From Cellulomonas edaphi (GTDB lineage: Bacteria > Actinomycetota > Actinomycetes > Actinomycetales > Cellulomonadaceae): 64,000 bases of DNA. Shown in pieces: positions 36,211-46,328 of the stretch. The position numbers and the translations under genes are program-made. The notes under the pieces are model-generated. The model was not told the DNA's origin and searched no databases. It saw only the letters and a program-made list of their open reading frames with translations. The stretch is from contig NZ_JAUCGR010000001.1 in NCBI RefSeq assembly GCF_030362815.1, positions 798,024-862,023 of the forward strand, given 5' to 3'. Numbering within the stretch: position 1 is the first letter of the stretch; each line of letters opens with the position of its first letter.

Positions 36211-37548
36211 TCACCCCTGCGGGTGACGCGCCCCGAAGACCTGGTCCGTGTAGGGGTTCCCGAACACCCCGGTGGGGTCTGCCTCGGCCCGGACGCGCTG
36301 GGCGTCGGCGAAGCGCGGGTACAGCTGCCCGAACCGCTCGGCGTCGAGCCAGTGCATCTTGCCCCAGTGCGGCCGACCGTCCACCTGGGCCATGATCCGC
36401 TCGACGGCCTGGAAGTAGCGCTTGAACGGCATCTTCACGTACTGGTGCGCGGCCACGTAGGCGGTCTCGCGTCCGTGCGCGGTGGACAGCCACAGGTCGT
36501 CGGCCGCGGCGAAGCGCACCTCGAGCGGGAACGGCACGTGCTCGCCCGACGAGCGCAGCCACCCGTCGATCTCCGCGAGCACGCCCCGCAGCTCCGCGCG
36601 CGGCACCGCGTACTCCATCTCGCGGAACACGATGCGGCGCGGGGAGATGAAGACCTCCGCGGACGGGGCCACGAAGCGCCGGGCGCTGAGCGCGCGCGCG
36701 GCCACCGCGTTGATGGCGGGCGTGGCGGGCGGGACGAGCGTCGCCAGCCGGTTGACCATGCCGAACACGGCGTTCGCCAGCAGCTCGTCGTCCACCCACG
36801 CCCGCACCGGGTTGAGCCGCGCCTCGACGTCGTCGCCCACGCGGTTGTTGCGCTTGGTCAGCGCGCGTCGCGTGTGCGGGAACCAGTAGAACTCGAAGTG
36901 GTCGTTGCCGTCGACGAGCTCGTCGAGGCCGTCGAGGACCGCGTCCAGGGCCCAGGGCTCCTCGCGGGCCTCGAGCCGGAACGCGGGCACCACCTCGAGC
37001 GTGACCGCCGCGAGCACGCCCACGGTCCCCAGGCCGAGGCGCGCGAGCTCGAACAGCTCGGGCTGGGCGTCGCGCGAGACGTCGACGACGTCGCCCGTCG
37101 CGGTCACCAGCCGGACGCCCACCACCTGCGTGGCGATCCCGCCCAGGCGGGCGCCCGTGCCGTGCGTGCCCGTCGAGATCGCACCCGCGACGGTCTGCTT
37201 GTCGATGTCGCCCAGGTTGCGCATCGCGAGCCCGTGGGCGGCGAGCAGCGCGTTGAGGGTGAAAAGTCGCGTGCCCGCACCCACGGTGACGTGGGCGGTG
37301 CCGTCACCGAAGCGTTCGATGCTCTCGAGGCCGCTCAGGTGGTCGAGGTGCAGGTGGATGCCGTCCGTGACGGCCGCGGGCGTGAACGAGTGCCCGCCCC
37401 CGACCGCGCGCACCTGGTGCCCGCCCGACACTCCGCTGACCACCAGCGACGACAATTCCTGCAGGTCACGGGGGGTTTCGCTACGGTACGGAGAGGCGGC
37501 CGCAGTGCGCGCCCAGTTACGCCAGGTCGCGCCCTGTGTGTGTGCCAT
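36211..37548 (-). CDS. FAD-dependent sugar-lactone oxidase (D-arabinono-1,4-lactone oxidase family)
   Basis: A 445-residue VAO-type flavoprotein. The FAD domain shows RAVGGGHSFTPAAVTDG, where the His in GGGHSF aligns with the residue that binds FAD covalently in alditol oxidase, and GAISTGTHGTGARLGG. The C-terminal ALO region has RPHWGKMHWLDAERFGQLYP. It could oxidise a sugar lactone or an alditol. It is divergent from a TetR gene with an inverted repeat between them, and linked to MFS and PLP-aldolase genes. Confidence 0.85.
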   Translation of the reverse strand: MAHTQGATWRNWARTAAASPYRSETPRDLQELSSLVVSGVSGGHQVRAVGGGHSFTPAAVTDGIHLHLDHLSGLESIERFGDGTAHVTVGAGTRLFTLNALLAAHGLAMRNLGDIDKQTVAGAISTGTHGTGARLGGIATQVVGVRLVTATGDVVDVSRDAQPELFELARLGLGTVGVLAAVTLEVVPAFRLEAREEPWALDAVLDGLDELVDGNDHFEFYWFPHTRRALTKRNNRVGDDVEARLNPVRAWVDDELLANAVFGMVNRLATLVPPATPAINAVAARALSARRFVAPSAEVFISPRRIVFREMEYAVPRAELRGVLAEIDGWLRSSGEHVPFPLEVRFAAADDLWLSTAHGRETAYVAAHQYVKMPFKRYFQAVERIMAQVDGRPHWGKMHWLDAERFGQLYPRFADAQRVRAEADPTGVFGNPYTDQVFGARHPQG

Positions 37549-37560
37549 AACTACAGACAG

Positions 37561-37584
37561 TGACTTGGGCGGTTGTCCAAGTCA
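37561..37584. promoter_or_regulatory. Candidate TetR operator
   Basis: TGACTTGG, 8 nt, CCAAGTCA: an 8-bp perfect inverted repeat in the divergent gap between the lactone oxidase (ATG 37548) and tetR (ATG 37669). It is well placed to regulate both directions. Confidence 0.6.
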
Positions 37585-37668
37585 AGTCCGCGACGTGCTG
37601 TACTGGGGCAGGAACGCAGGGGCGCGCGCCCGGCCGCGGGGCCGGTGCGCGTGAGGGAGGGGACCCGC

Positions 37669-38340
37669 ATGAACCGCATGCCCGTCGCAGAGCGGCGTGA
37701 GCAGCTCGTCGAGGCCGCACTGGCCGTCGCGAGCCGGGACGGCATCGAGGCCGCCACGGTTCGCGCCGTCGCCGCCGAGGCGGGCGTCTCGCTGGGCGTC
37801 GTGCACTACTGCTTCCAGGACAAGGACGAGCTGCTGCGCGCCATGGCGCACGCCATCACCGAGCGCAACACCGTGCAGGGGCTGGACCAGATCCCGCGCG
37901 GCCTGCCGGTCGCCGAGGTCCTCGAGCTCGCCATCGACGCGCTGTGGGCCTCGATCAGCTCCACGCGGGGCTCCCAGCTGCTCAGCTACGAGCTCACGAC
38001 GTCCTCGCTGCGCCATCCCGAGCTCAACCAGGTCGCCATCGAGCAGTACCGCGGCCAGTGGGCCGCGGCGGAGTACGTGCTCGACGTCGTGGGCAAAGCC
38101 GCCGGCGTCACGTGGGCGCTGCCGTCGGAGGAGCTCTCCCGCATCGTCGTCGCCGTGGTCGACGGCTACTCCCTGGGCTGGCTGGTGGACGGCAACGCCG
38201 ACCTCGCGCTGCGTGGCTTGCGCGGCCTGGGCGGCTACCTCGCTACGCTCGCGGTCCCGATCGAGAACGGCGCTCCCGGAAGCGGTGCACCCATGGACGA
38301 CGACGCAGTCGCCCCGCAGTCAGACGAGTCCCCCGCGTGA
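37669..38340 (+). CDS. TetR-family transcriptional regulator
   Basis: A 223-residue repressor: helix-turn-helix in the first 60 residues (REQLVEAALAVASRDGIEAA, and VRAVAAEAGVSLGVVHYCFQDKDELLRAM in part), then an all-helical ligand domain. The start is ATG 37669 with GGGAGGGG upstream; an in-frame ATG at 37573 would overlap the operator. The GTGA overlap couples it to the MFS gene, so the regulator, transporter and aldolase share one transcript. Confidence 0.9.
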   Translation: MNRMPVAERREQLVEAALAVASRDGIEAATVRAVAAEAGVSLGVVHYCFQDKDELLRAMAHAITERNTVQGLDQIPRGLPVAEVLELAIDALWASISSTRGSQLLSYELTTSSLRHPELNQVAIEQYRGQWAAAEYVLDVVGKAAGVTWALPSEELSRIVVAVVDGYSLGWLVDGNADLALRGLRGLGGYLATLAVPIENGAPGSGAPMDDDAVAPQSDESPA

Positions 38341-39536
38341 CACCCGACGCGCGCGCCCGGGTCGCGACGAGCGGCGCCTTCGCCGCGCAGGGCTTCGGGC
38401 TCATGCTCCTGCTCACCAATCTGGGCAGCGTGCAGGACAGGTACGGGGTCGACGACGACACCATCTCCTACGCGATCCTCGGCGTGCTGCTGGCGGCCGC
38501 CCTCGGCACGGGCATCGCGGACCGCATCGCGCGCTCGAGCGGCGGCAGCCGCGTGGCGCTCGCGGCCGGCCTCGCGCTGATCGGCGTGTTCATCCCGCTC
38601 ATCGCGGTCGCACCCAGCTTCGTCACGGCCGTTGCGGCGTTCGCCCTCTACGGCGTCGCGCTCGGCATGGTCGACGCGGCGTCCAACATGCAGGCCGTCG
38701 CCGTCCAGCGCGCCTACGGGCGTCCGCTCCTGTCCAGCTTCTACGCCGCGTGGTCCGTGGGTGGCATCGCGGCGGCGCTGCTGTCGGCGCTGGACGGCGA
38801 CCGGCTGGCCGTGGAGCCCGTCACGCTGCTGTTCCTCGCGGCGATCCCCGTGGCGTTCGTCGCGGCGTTCCTCGTGCTCCGCCACGGTCGCCGGTCGCAC
38901 GACGTGGCGCCGGTGTCGGCCGAGGACAAGCCCGGCAAGCACGTGCCCTGGGCCGCCGTCGGGGTGCTCGCCATCGCGGTCGTGGCCTACTTCGCGATCG
39001 ACAACGGCACCCAGTCGTGGAGCACCACCTACCTGGAGAAGACGCTCGACGCCTCGTCGTCGGTCGCGCCGCTGGGTGCGGCCGCGTACCTCGCGACCAC
39101 GCTCGCCTCGCGGCTGGTCGGCGACGCCTGGGTGCGCCGGTGGGGCCGCGTGCGCGTGGTCCGCACGGCGTCGCTGATCGGCGCCGCCGGGTTCGTGCTC
39201 GTGGTGGCGGCGCCCGCGCCGTTCGTCGCGATCCTCGGCTTCGCCGTCGCCGGCGCCGGCCTGGGACTCGTCGCGCCGCTGTGCTTCGCCACCGTGGGTG
39301 TCCTCGCGCCGGACCATGCCGATGCCGTCGTCGCGCGCCTCAACGTCTTCAACTACGTGGGCACGCTGCTGGGAGCCGTGCTCCTGCCGCTGATCGGCAC
39401 CGCCACCAGCTACCGCGTCGCGTTCGCGCTCCCGCTCGTGCTCGCCCTGCTGGTCGCCGTGATCGCCGGCGGGTTCGCGGGCCGGCCGGGAGTGTCCAGG
39501 GACGTGTCCGCCCCGCGCACGGAGGTACCCGCATGA
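38337..39536 (+). CDS. MFS transporter
   Basis: A 399-residue major-facilitator protein with 12 predicted membrane helices. Helices start at ATSGAFAAQGFGLMLLLTNLG and continue through YFAIDNGTQSWSTTYLEKTL in the central loop. GTG 38337 overlaps the tetR stop and its TGA overlaps the aldolase ATG (ATGA). It is likely an importer or exporter of the compound that the TetR protein senses; identity unknown. Confidence 0.88.
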   Translation: MTPDARARVATSGAFAAQGFGLMLLLTNLGSVQDRYGVDDDTISYAILGVLLAAALGTGIADRIARSSGGSRVALAAGLALIGVFIPLIAVAPSFVTAVAAFALYGVALGMVDAASNMQAVAVQRAYGRPLLSSFYAAWSVGGIAAALLSALDGDRLAVEPVTLLFLAAIPVAFVAAFLVLRHGRRSHDVAPVSAEDKPGKHVPWAAVGVLAIAVVAYFAIDNGTQSWSTTYLEKTLDASSSVAPLGAAAYLATTLASRLVGDAWVRRWGRVRVVRTASLIGAAGFVLVVAAPAPFVAILGFAVAGAGLGLVAPLCFATVGVLAPDHADAVVARLNVFNYVGTLLGAVLLPLIGTATSYRVAFALPLVLALLVAVIAGGFAGRPGVSRDVSAPRTEVPA

Positions 39537-40711
39537 CCCTCGGAACCCGGCTCGACGCCGCGACCGGCCACCTGCCCGCCCCGCTCGCCGTGGTCGACCT
39601 CGACGCGCTCGAGGCCAACGCCGACGACCTGGTGCGCCGCGCGGGGGGCATGCCCATCCGGGTCGCGAGCAAGTCGGTCCGCGTCCGCGAGGTGCTGACG
39701 CGCGTGCTCGCTCGCCCCGGCTTCGCGGGTGTCATGGGCTACTCGCTGCGCGAGGCGCTCTGGCTCGTCTCCCAGGGCGTCGACGACGTGCTGCTGGGCT
39801 ACCCGACCGTGGACACCGGCGCGCTCGACGAGCTGGCCGCCGATCCCCGCGCGGCCGCCGCGGTGACGCTGATGGTCGACGACATCGCGCAGGTGGACCT
39901 CGCGGCCAAGGCGGCCGTCGCGCACGGCACCACGCTGCGGGTGTGCCTGGACATCGACGCGTCCCTCCAGGTCAAGGTGGGTCCGTGGCGGGCGCACCTG
40001 GGCGTGCGGCGCTCGCCCGTGCACACCGCCGAGCACGCGGGCGAGCTCGCGGCGCTCATCGCCAGCCGCGACGGCATCGAGGTGCGCGGCGTGATGTTCT
40101 ACGAGGCGCAGGTGGCCGGGCTGCCCGACACCTCGCCGGCCGTGCGCATGGTCAAGCGGCTGTCCATCGCGGACCTCGCGACGCGCCGGTCGGCCGTCGT
40201 CGACGCGGTCACCGCCGCGGTGGGCCACCCGCTCGACCTGGTCAACTCCGGGGGGTCGGGTTCGGTGCAGACCAGCGCGGCCGCGCCGTCGGTGACCGAG
40301 GTGACCGCCGGCTCGGGCCTGTTCGTGCCCACGCTCTTCGACGAGTACCGCTCCTTCGAGCCGCGCCCCGCGGCGTTCTTCGGGCTCGACGTGGTGCGCA
40401 TCCCCGCGCCCGGGTATGCGACGGCGTTCGGCGGCGGGTACATCGCCTCGGGGCCTGCCACCAAGTCGCGCCAGCCGCGCCCCGTCTGGCCCGCCGGCCT
40501 CGCGCTCACCGACCGCGAGGGCGCCGGCGAGGTGCAGACCCCCCTGCGGCTGTCCTCCGGCACCGACCTGCGGGTGGGGGACCGGGTGTGGTTCCGGCAC
40601 GCCAAGTCCGGTGAGGTCATGGAGCGCTTCGCCACCGCGCACCTCGTCCGCGGGGAGGCGATCGAGGCGAGCGTTCCGACGTACCGGGGCGAGGGCGGCA
40701 CGTTCGGCTGA
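39533..40711 (+). CDS. PLP-dependent aldolase/racemase-type protein (alanine racemase N-domain)
   Basis: A 392-residue fold-type III PLP enzyme. The N-terminal barrel opens with PLAVVDLDALEANADDLVRRA and the PLP lysine is in RVASKSVRVREVL; the C-terminal domain has EVTAGSGLFVPTLFDEY and GDRVWFRHAKSGEVMERF. This is the pattern of D-threonine aldolase or amino-acid deaminase/aldolase-type proteins. GGAGG precedes the ATG, which overlaps the MFS stop. With the lactone oxidase it may act on a hydroxy-amino or sugar compound. Confidence 0.82.
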   Translation: MTLGTRLDAATGHLPAPLAVVDLDALEANADDLVRRAGGMPIRVASKSVRVREVLTRVLARPGFAGVMGYSLREALWLVSQGVDDVLLGYPTVDTGALDELAADPRAAAAVTLMVDDIAQVDLAAKAAVAHGTTLRVCLDIDASLQVKVGPWRAHLGVRRSPVHTAEHAGELAALIASRDGIEVRGVMFYEAQVAGLPDTSPAVRMVKRLSIADLATRRSAVVDAVTAAVGHPLDLVNSGGSGSVQTSAAAPSVTEVTAGSGLFVPTLFDEYRSFEPRPAAFFGLDVVRIPAPGYATAFGGGYIASGPATKSRQPRPVWPAGLALTDREGAGEVQTPLRLSSGTDLRVGDRVWFRHAKSGEVMERFATAHLVRGEAIEASVPTYRGEGGTFG

Positions 40712-40831
40712 GGCCCGGCGGAGCGCACTCCAGCCGGCCCGGCGGACGCCTACGGTCGCACTCCGCTCGGCGCGTCCGTGCCCGCGCCCGGCACGGCAGG
40801 CCGCTGCACGGTCGCTGACCAGCGCGGCCGG

Positions 40832-40837
40832 TAGCCT
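40832..40837 (+). promoter_or_regulatory. Leaderless-type -10 box before cysS
   Basis: TAGCCT ends 6 nt before the GTG at 40844. Confidence 0.55.
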
Positions 40838-40843
40838 TGCCCG

Positions 40844-42268
40844 GTGACCCTGCGCCTGTTCAACTCCGCCACCCGCCAGGTGAGCGACTTCGTCCCGCTC
40901 ACCGCGGGCGAGGTCGGCATCTACCTGTGCGGTGCGACGGTGCAGGCGCCACCGCACATCGGCCACCTGCGCTCGGGTGTCGCGTTCGACGTCCTGGTGC
41001 GCTGGCTGCGCCGCACGGGGCACCGCGTGACGCTCGTCCGCAACGTGACAGACATCGACGACAAGATCCTGGCCAAGGCCGCCGACGCGGGCGAGCCGTG
41101 GTGGGCCTGGGCCGCGATCAACGAGCGTGCGTTCACGGCGGCCTACGACGCGCTCGGGGTGCTGCCCCCGTCCTACGAGCCCCGCGCGACGGGCCACATC
41201 CCCGACATGGTCGAGCTCATGGAGCGGCTCGTCGAGCGGGGGCACGCCTACGCGCTCGACTCCGGTGACGTGTACTTCGACGTCGCGTCGTTCGACCAGT
41301 ACGGCGCGCTCACCAACCAGCGCGTCGAGGACATGGTGCCCGCGCCCGACGCCGCGCCCGCGGGCGGCGACAAGCGCGACGAGCGGGACTTCGCGCTCTG
41401 GAAGGCGGCCAAGCCGGGCGAGCCGGCAACCGCCTCGTGGGACACCCCGTACGGGCGCGGCCGGCCGGGCTGGCACCTCGAGTGCTCCGCCATGGCCCAC
41501 CGCTACCTGGGCGAGGAGTTCGACATCCACGGCGGCGGGCTGGACCTGCGCTTCCCCCACCATGAGAACGAGCAGGCGCAGTCGCGCGCGGCGGGCTACG
41601 GCTTCGCGCGGCACTGGCTGCACAACGGCTGGGTGACGCAGGGCGGCGCCAAGATGAGCAAGTCGCTCGGCAACGGCCTGCTCGTGACGGCGGTGCTGGC
41701 GCACGTGCGCCCGGCGGTGCTGCGCTACGCCATGACCGCGGTGCAGTACCGCTCGATGCTCGAGTGGACCGACGACACCTTGACCGAGGCAGAGGCGACG
41801 TGGGATCGGCTCGCCGGGTTCGTCGAGCGCGCGGCCGAGAAGGTGGGCGTGGCCGACGACGACGAGGTGGCCAAGGTCGAGCTGCCCGGTGAGTTCGTCG
41901 CCGCGATGGACGACGACCTCAACGTGCCCGCCGCGCTCGCGGTGGTGCACGAGCACCTCCGGGCGGGGAACTCGGCGCTCGCGGCGGGCGACCTGGACGG
42001 CGCGCGTTCGGCGATGGTCGTGCTCCGTGCCATGCTCGACGTGCTCGGGCTCGACCCCGGCGGCGCGCAGTGGCGGGCCAAGGGGTCCGACGAGCGCTAC
42101 GCGGCCGCGCTCGAGGCGGTCGTGGCAGCGGAGCTGGAGGCCCGCGCCGCCGCGCGTGCCGCGCGCGACTTCGCCACCTCCGACGCGATCCGGGACCGCC
42201 TCGCGGCGGCCGGCATCGTGGTAGAGGACTCACCGACCGGCGCGCGCTGGTCGCTCGCAGCACCCTGA
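40844..42268 (+). CDS. cysS: Cysteinyl-tRNA synthetase
   Basis: Class I synthetase charging tRNA-Cys. The 474 residues have the zinc Cys in YLCGATVQ, the HIGH motif in [33 protein letters not shown], the [14 protein letters not shown] zinc-site segment, and [12 protein letters not shown]. The actinobacterial VQAPPHIGH form is seen rather than VYDYAHIGH. The related mycothiol ligase MshC has a different N-terminus. It is followed closely by rlmB, as in mycobacteria. Confidence 0.95.
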   Translation: MTLRLFNSATRQVSDFVPLTAGEVGIYLCGATVQAPPHIGHLRSGVAFDVLVRWLRRTGHRVTLVRNVTDIDDKILAKAADAGEPWWAWAAINERAFTAAYDALGVLPPSYEPRATGHIPDMVELMERLVERGHAYALDSGDVYFDVASFDQYGALTNQRVEDMVPAPDAAPAGGDKRDERDFALWKAAKPGEPATASWDTPYGRGRPGWHLECSAMAHRYLGEEFDIHGGGLDLRFPHHENEQAQSRAAGYGFARHWLHNGWVTQGGAKMSKSLGNGLLVTAVLAHVRPAVLRYAMTAVQYRSMLEWTDDTLTEAEATWDRLAGFVERAAEKVGVADDDEVAKVELPGEFVAAMDDDLNVPAALAVVHEHLRAGNSALAAGDLDGARSAMVVLRAMLDVLGLDPGGAQWRAKGSDERYAAALEAVVAAELEARAAARAARDFATSDAIRDRLAAAGIVVEDSPTGARWSLAAP

Positions 42269-42329
42269 TCTTGCGGTCCGGCTCGACGGACCACGCACGA
42301 CCCACACGCAGAACGAAGGAAGTCATCTC

Positions 42330-43316
42330 ATGGCCGGCAACTCCCAGCGCCGCGGCGCGACCCGCAAGGCGGGCTCGAAGAAGGGCGCCAGGGTCGGTAC
42401 GGGCGGTCACGGGCGCAAGTCGCTCGAGGGCAAGGGCCCGACGCCCAAGGCGGAGGACCGGACCTACCACAAGGCGTACAAGAAGCCGGTCTCGGCCGAG
42501 AAGAGCGCCACCTCGGGGCGCCCGGCGTCGGGCAGCTCGCGCAGCGCGGCGGGCAGCCGCGGTGGCCGCGGGTCGTCCACCCACGAGATCGTCTCAGGGC
42601 GCAACTCGGTGGTCGAGGCGCTGCGGGCGGGCATCCCGGTCTCGACGGTGTACCTGGCCTCTCGGCTCGAGGCCGACGACCGCACGCGCGAGATCATCTC
42701 CGTGGCGGGCAACGAGGGCTACCCCCTGCTCGAGGTCAGCCGTGCCGAGCTCGACCGCCTCACCGACGGCTCGGTGCACCAGGGCGTGGCCATCCAGGTG
42801 CCGCCGTACGCCTACGCCGACGACGAGGACCTGCTCGACGTCGCCGAGAGCCTCGGCCAGGCCCCGCTGATCGTCGCGCTCGACGGCGTGACCGACCCGC
42901 GCAACCTGGGCGCGGTCCTGCGCTCGGCGGGCGCGTTCGGCGCGCACGGCGTGCTCGTCCCCGAGCGACGGGCCGCGGGCGTCACCGCGTCGGCCTGGAA
43001 GGTCTCGGCCGGTGCCGCGGCGCGGGTGCCCGTGGCGCGCGTGACCAACCTGACCCGCACGCTGCAGGCGTACAAGCAGGCCGGCGCGTTCGTCGTCGGG
43101 CTGGACGGCGGCGGCGACGTGGCGATCGCTGACCTGCCCTACGCCACCGACCCCCTGGTGCTCGTCGTGGGCTCCGAGGGCAAGGGCCTGTCGCGCCTGG
43201 TGCGCGAGCAGTGCGACGCCATCGCCTCGATCCCGATCGCCTCGGCCGTCGAGTCGCTCAACGCGGGCGTGGCCGCAGGCATCGCCCTGTACGAGGTCAG
43301 CCGGCAGCGTGCCTGA
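42330..43316 (+). CDS. rlmB: 23S rRNA 2'-O-ribose methyltransferase (RlmB/TrmH family)
   Basis: SPOUT-class methyltransferase acting on 23S rRNA. The 328 residues start with a basic, Gly/Ser/Lys-rich region (about 1-85) probably for RNA contact, then a SpoU N-domain (HEIVSGRNSVVEALRAGI) and the knotted catalytic domain with ALDGVTDPRNLGAVLRSAGAF, VVGSEGKGLSRLV and IPIASAVESLNAGVAAGIALYE. ATG 42330 has GAAGGAAG upstream. Confidence 0.93.
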   Translation: MAGNSQRRGATRKAGSKKGARVGTGGHGRKSLEGKGPTPKAEDRTYHKAYKKPVSAEKSATSGRPASGSSRSAAGSRGGRGSSTHEIVSGRNSVVEALRAGIPVSTVYLASRLEADDRTREIISVAGNEGYPLLEVSRAELDRLTDGSVHQGVAIQVPPYAYADDEDLLDVAESLGQAPLIVALDGVTDPRNLGAVLRSAGAFGAHGVLVPERRAAGVTASAWKVSAGAAARVPVARVTNLTRTLQAYKQAGAFVVGLDGGGDVAIADLPYATDPLVLVVGSEGKGLSRLVREQCDAIASIPIASAVESLNAGVAAGIALYEVSRQRA

Positions 43317-43317
43317 C

Positions 43318-43578
43318 ATGGCGCCGGCCGACGCCTCGTGGGGCGTGGAGATCCGCGACGTCGCGGCCATGGGGCGGCTGCGCGCCATCCAGGTGCTCGC
43401 CTCGACGGGGCTGACGTGGTTCGAGGCGATGACGTTCGTCACCGAGTCGTCGGGGACGTACACGTCGGGGCCGCTGACCCGCGAGCAGGCGGAGCGGTCG
43501 GCGGCGGCGGCGCGCAAGCACGGCGCCGAGGCGCGCGTCGGGCGCCTCTCGTCGGCCGACGAGCCCAACTCGCCCTGA
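43318..43578 (+). CDS. Conserved small hypothetical protein
   Basis: An 86-residue protein (MAPADASWGVEIRDVAAMGR at the start) beginning 1 nt after the rlmB stop; GTG 43309, overlapping rlmB, is an alternative start. A hydrophobic patch (LTWFEAMTFVTESS) is followed by a basic helical region. It has actinobacterial codon use and is not interrupted. I do not recognise a family. Confidence 0.55.
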   Translation: MAPADASWGVEIRDVAAMGRLRAIQVLASTGLTWFEAMTFVTESSGTYTSGPLTREQAERSAAAARKHGAEARVGRLSSADEPNSP

Positions 43579-43600
43579 CAGGGGAGTACGTCGACCGGCG

Positions 43601-44887
43601 TCAGCCGATGATCTGGTCCTCGTCGACCGCCGGCACCTGGCCCGTCTCGCGCAGGTCGCCCGCCTGCACACCCAGGATCGACTGCTCGTCGGGGCGGTTG
43701 GGCAGGATGTTCTTCACGTAGCTCTTCGCCGCCTCCTTCATCGGCACGTCCCGCTCCTGCTGCTGGGACAGGTACCACCGGTGGTCGAGGAGCTCGTGGA
43801 AGATCTGGGCCGGCTCGAGCTTGCCGCGCAGCTCCCGCGGCACGCGGCGGACGGCAGGCTCGAACACGCCCGTGAGCCAGTCGTGCGCGACGAAGGACTC
43901 GTCCTCCGCCTGGCGGTCGGTGGCGGCGCGGAACTCGTCGAGGTCGTTGAGCAGCCGGCGTGCCTGGTTCTCGCCGACGTCGAGCCCGGTGAGCCGCATG
44001 AGCCGGCGGGAGTGGTGACCGGCGTCGACGACCTTGGGCTGGATCCGCACGGTGGTGCCGTCGACGTCGGTGGTGATGTCGAGCTCGCCGACGTCGAAGC
44101 CGAGGTCGTTGAGCCGGTCGATGCGGGCCTGCACGCGCCACCGCTCGCCGAACCCGAACGACTCGACCTCGGTCAGCGCGCTCCACAGGTCCGTGTACCG
44201 CTCGGCCAGCGCGTTGCCGATGGCGACGGCGTCCACGTCGGCCTCGAGGAACTCGCCGGCCTGCAGGTCCATGAGCTCGCCGATGATGTTCACGCGCGCG
44301 ACCTCGAGGTCGTAGCCGCGCTGGCCCTCCGACAGCTTCTCGTGCAGGTCGCCCGTCTCGGCGTCGACGAGGTAGGCCTCGAACGTCTCCGCGTCGCGGC
44401 GGAAGAGGGTGTTGGACAGCGACACGTCGCCCCAGTAGAAGCCGGCCAGGTGCAGGCGCACCAGCAGCACGGCGAGCGCGTCGATGAGGCGCGTGGCCGT
44501 GTCCGGGCGCAGCGACTGGCTGAACAGCGCGCGGTAGGGGAGCGAGAACTGCAGGTGCTTGGTGATGAGCACCGCCTCGAGCGGCTCCCCGTCGGGGCTG
44601 CGACGCCCCGTGATGACGCCCACCGGCTCGACCGACGGCACGTCGAGGCGGTCCAGCTGGCGCAGCAGCTCGTACTCGCGGTACGCGACCGTCTCGCCGA
44701 TCTCCTTGATCGCCACCACGCGGCCGGACAGGCGTGCGAACCGGACGATGTGCCGCGAGATGCCGCGGGGCAGCGCGGCCAGCGTCTCGGCGGGCCACTC
44801 CTCGAGCGGCACGTCCCAGGGCAGGTCCAGCAGCGCGGGGTCGGGCCGCGCGGCCGTGATCTGCAGCTGCTGCGGGTGGGGGCTCAT
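43601..44887 (-). CDS. DUF4032 protein with kinase-like fold
   Basis: A 428-residue protein. The first half resembles a lipopolysaccharide-kinase-type fold: VVAIKEIGETVAYREYELLRQL, then LHLAGFYWGDVSLSNTLFRRD, the counterpart of a kinase catalytic loop, and AYLVDAETGDLHEKL. The second half is the DUF4032 region (GFGERWRVQARIDRLNDLGF, then ARRLLNDLDEFRAATDRQAE). It is widespread in actinobacteria; function unknown. ATG 44887 (MSPHPQQLQ) is preceded by GAGGATAAGCGC, either a ribosome site or a -10 box. Confidence 0.82.
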   Translation of the reverse strand: MSPHPQQLQITAARPDPALLDLPWDVPLEEWPAETLAALPRGISRHIVRFARLSGRVVAIKEIGETVAYREYELLRQLDRLDVPSVEPVGVITGRRSPDGEPLEAVLITKHLQFSLPYRALFSQSLRPDTATRLIDALAVLLVRLHLAGFYWGDVSLSNTLFRRDAETFEAYLVDAETGDLHEKLSEGQRGYDLEVARVNIIGELMDLQAGEFLEADVDAVAIGNALAERYTDLWSALTEVESFGFGERWRVQARIDRLNDLGFDVGELDITTDVDGTTVRIQPKVVDAGHHSRRLMRLTGLDVGENQARRLLNDLDEFRAATDRQAEDESFVAHDWLTGVFEPAVRRVPRELRGKLEPAQIFHELLDHRWYLSQQQERDVPMKEAAKSYVKNILPNRPDEQSILGVQAGDLRETGQVPAVDEDQIIG

Positions 44888-44958
44888 GCGCTTATCCTCG
44901 CAGCCGTCGTCCACCTCGTCGTCGCGGACACGAGCCGGGCCGCGGGCGGCCCGCGCAG

Positions 44959-44996
44959 CACGACGGCGGGCCCGGACATCCGGACCCGCCGTCGTG
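44959..44996. terminator. Terminator downstream of the sugar-ABC ATPase
   Basis: On the minus strand, CACGACGGCGGG pairs with its complement (plus an inner 3 bp after one mismatch) around a GACATC loop. It lies 17-54 nt past the msmK-like stop. Confidence 0.8.
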
Positions 44997-45012
44997 GAGG
45001 TGCTGCGGTCGA

Positions 45013-46134
<1,122 letters not shown>

Positions 46135-46271
46135 GGTGAAACCCATCCCTCCACCGGCAGGTACGTGCCGGACGATCCGTCGTGAAAGGTGTGCAGTGTC
46201 TTCACTGACACAGAACGAGGCGGGCCGTCGGGCCCCCCTCGGACTGCGTCCATGATCGCACACGCGGACAA

Positions 46272-46283
46272 TGACCTAGGTCA
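46272..46283. promoter_or_regulatory. 12-bp palindrome upstream of the sugar-ABC ATPase
   Basis: TGACCTAGGTCA is perfectly self-complementary, about 140 bp before the MsmK-like ATG and downstream of the beta-propeller gene. Candidate repressor site; regulator unknown. Confidence 0.4.
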
Positions 46284-46328
46284 CAGTCCCGTCTCGGGTC
46301 GTGGTCAGCGCCCCGGGCTCGGACGGCC

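Noticed and set aside
40712..40843. T-box or other riboswitch before cysS
   Set aside because: Only a short 11-bp direct repeat (GGCCCGGCGGA at 40712 and 40736) and small hairpins are visible. A -10 box 6 nt before the GTG implies a leaderless transcript, which leaves no room for a leader.
40844..42268. MshC (mycothiol ligase) as the identity of this gene
   Set aside because: The N-terminus and the [10 protein letters not shown] and KMSKSLGN motifs, plus the location before rlmB, fit cysteinyl-tRNA synthetase.
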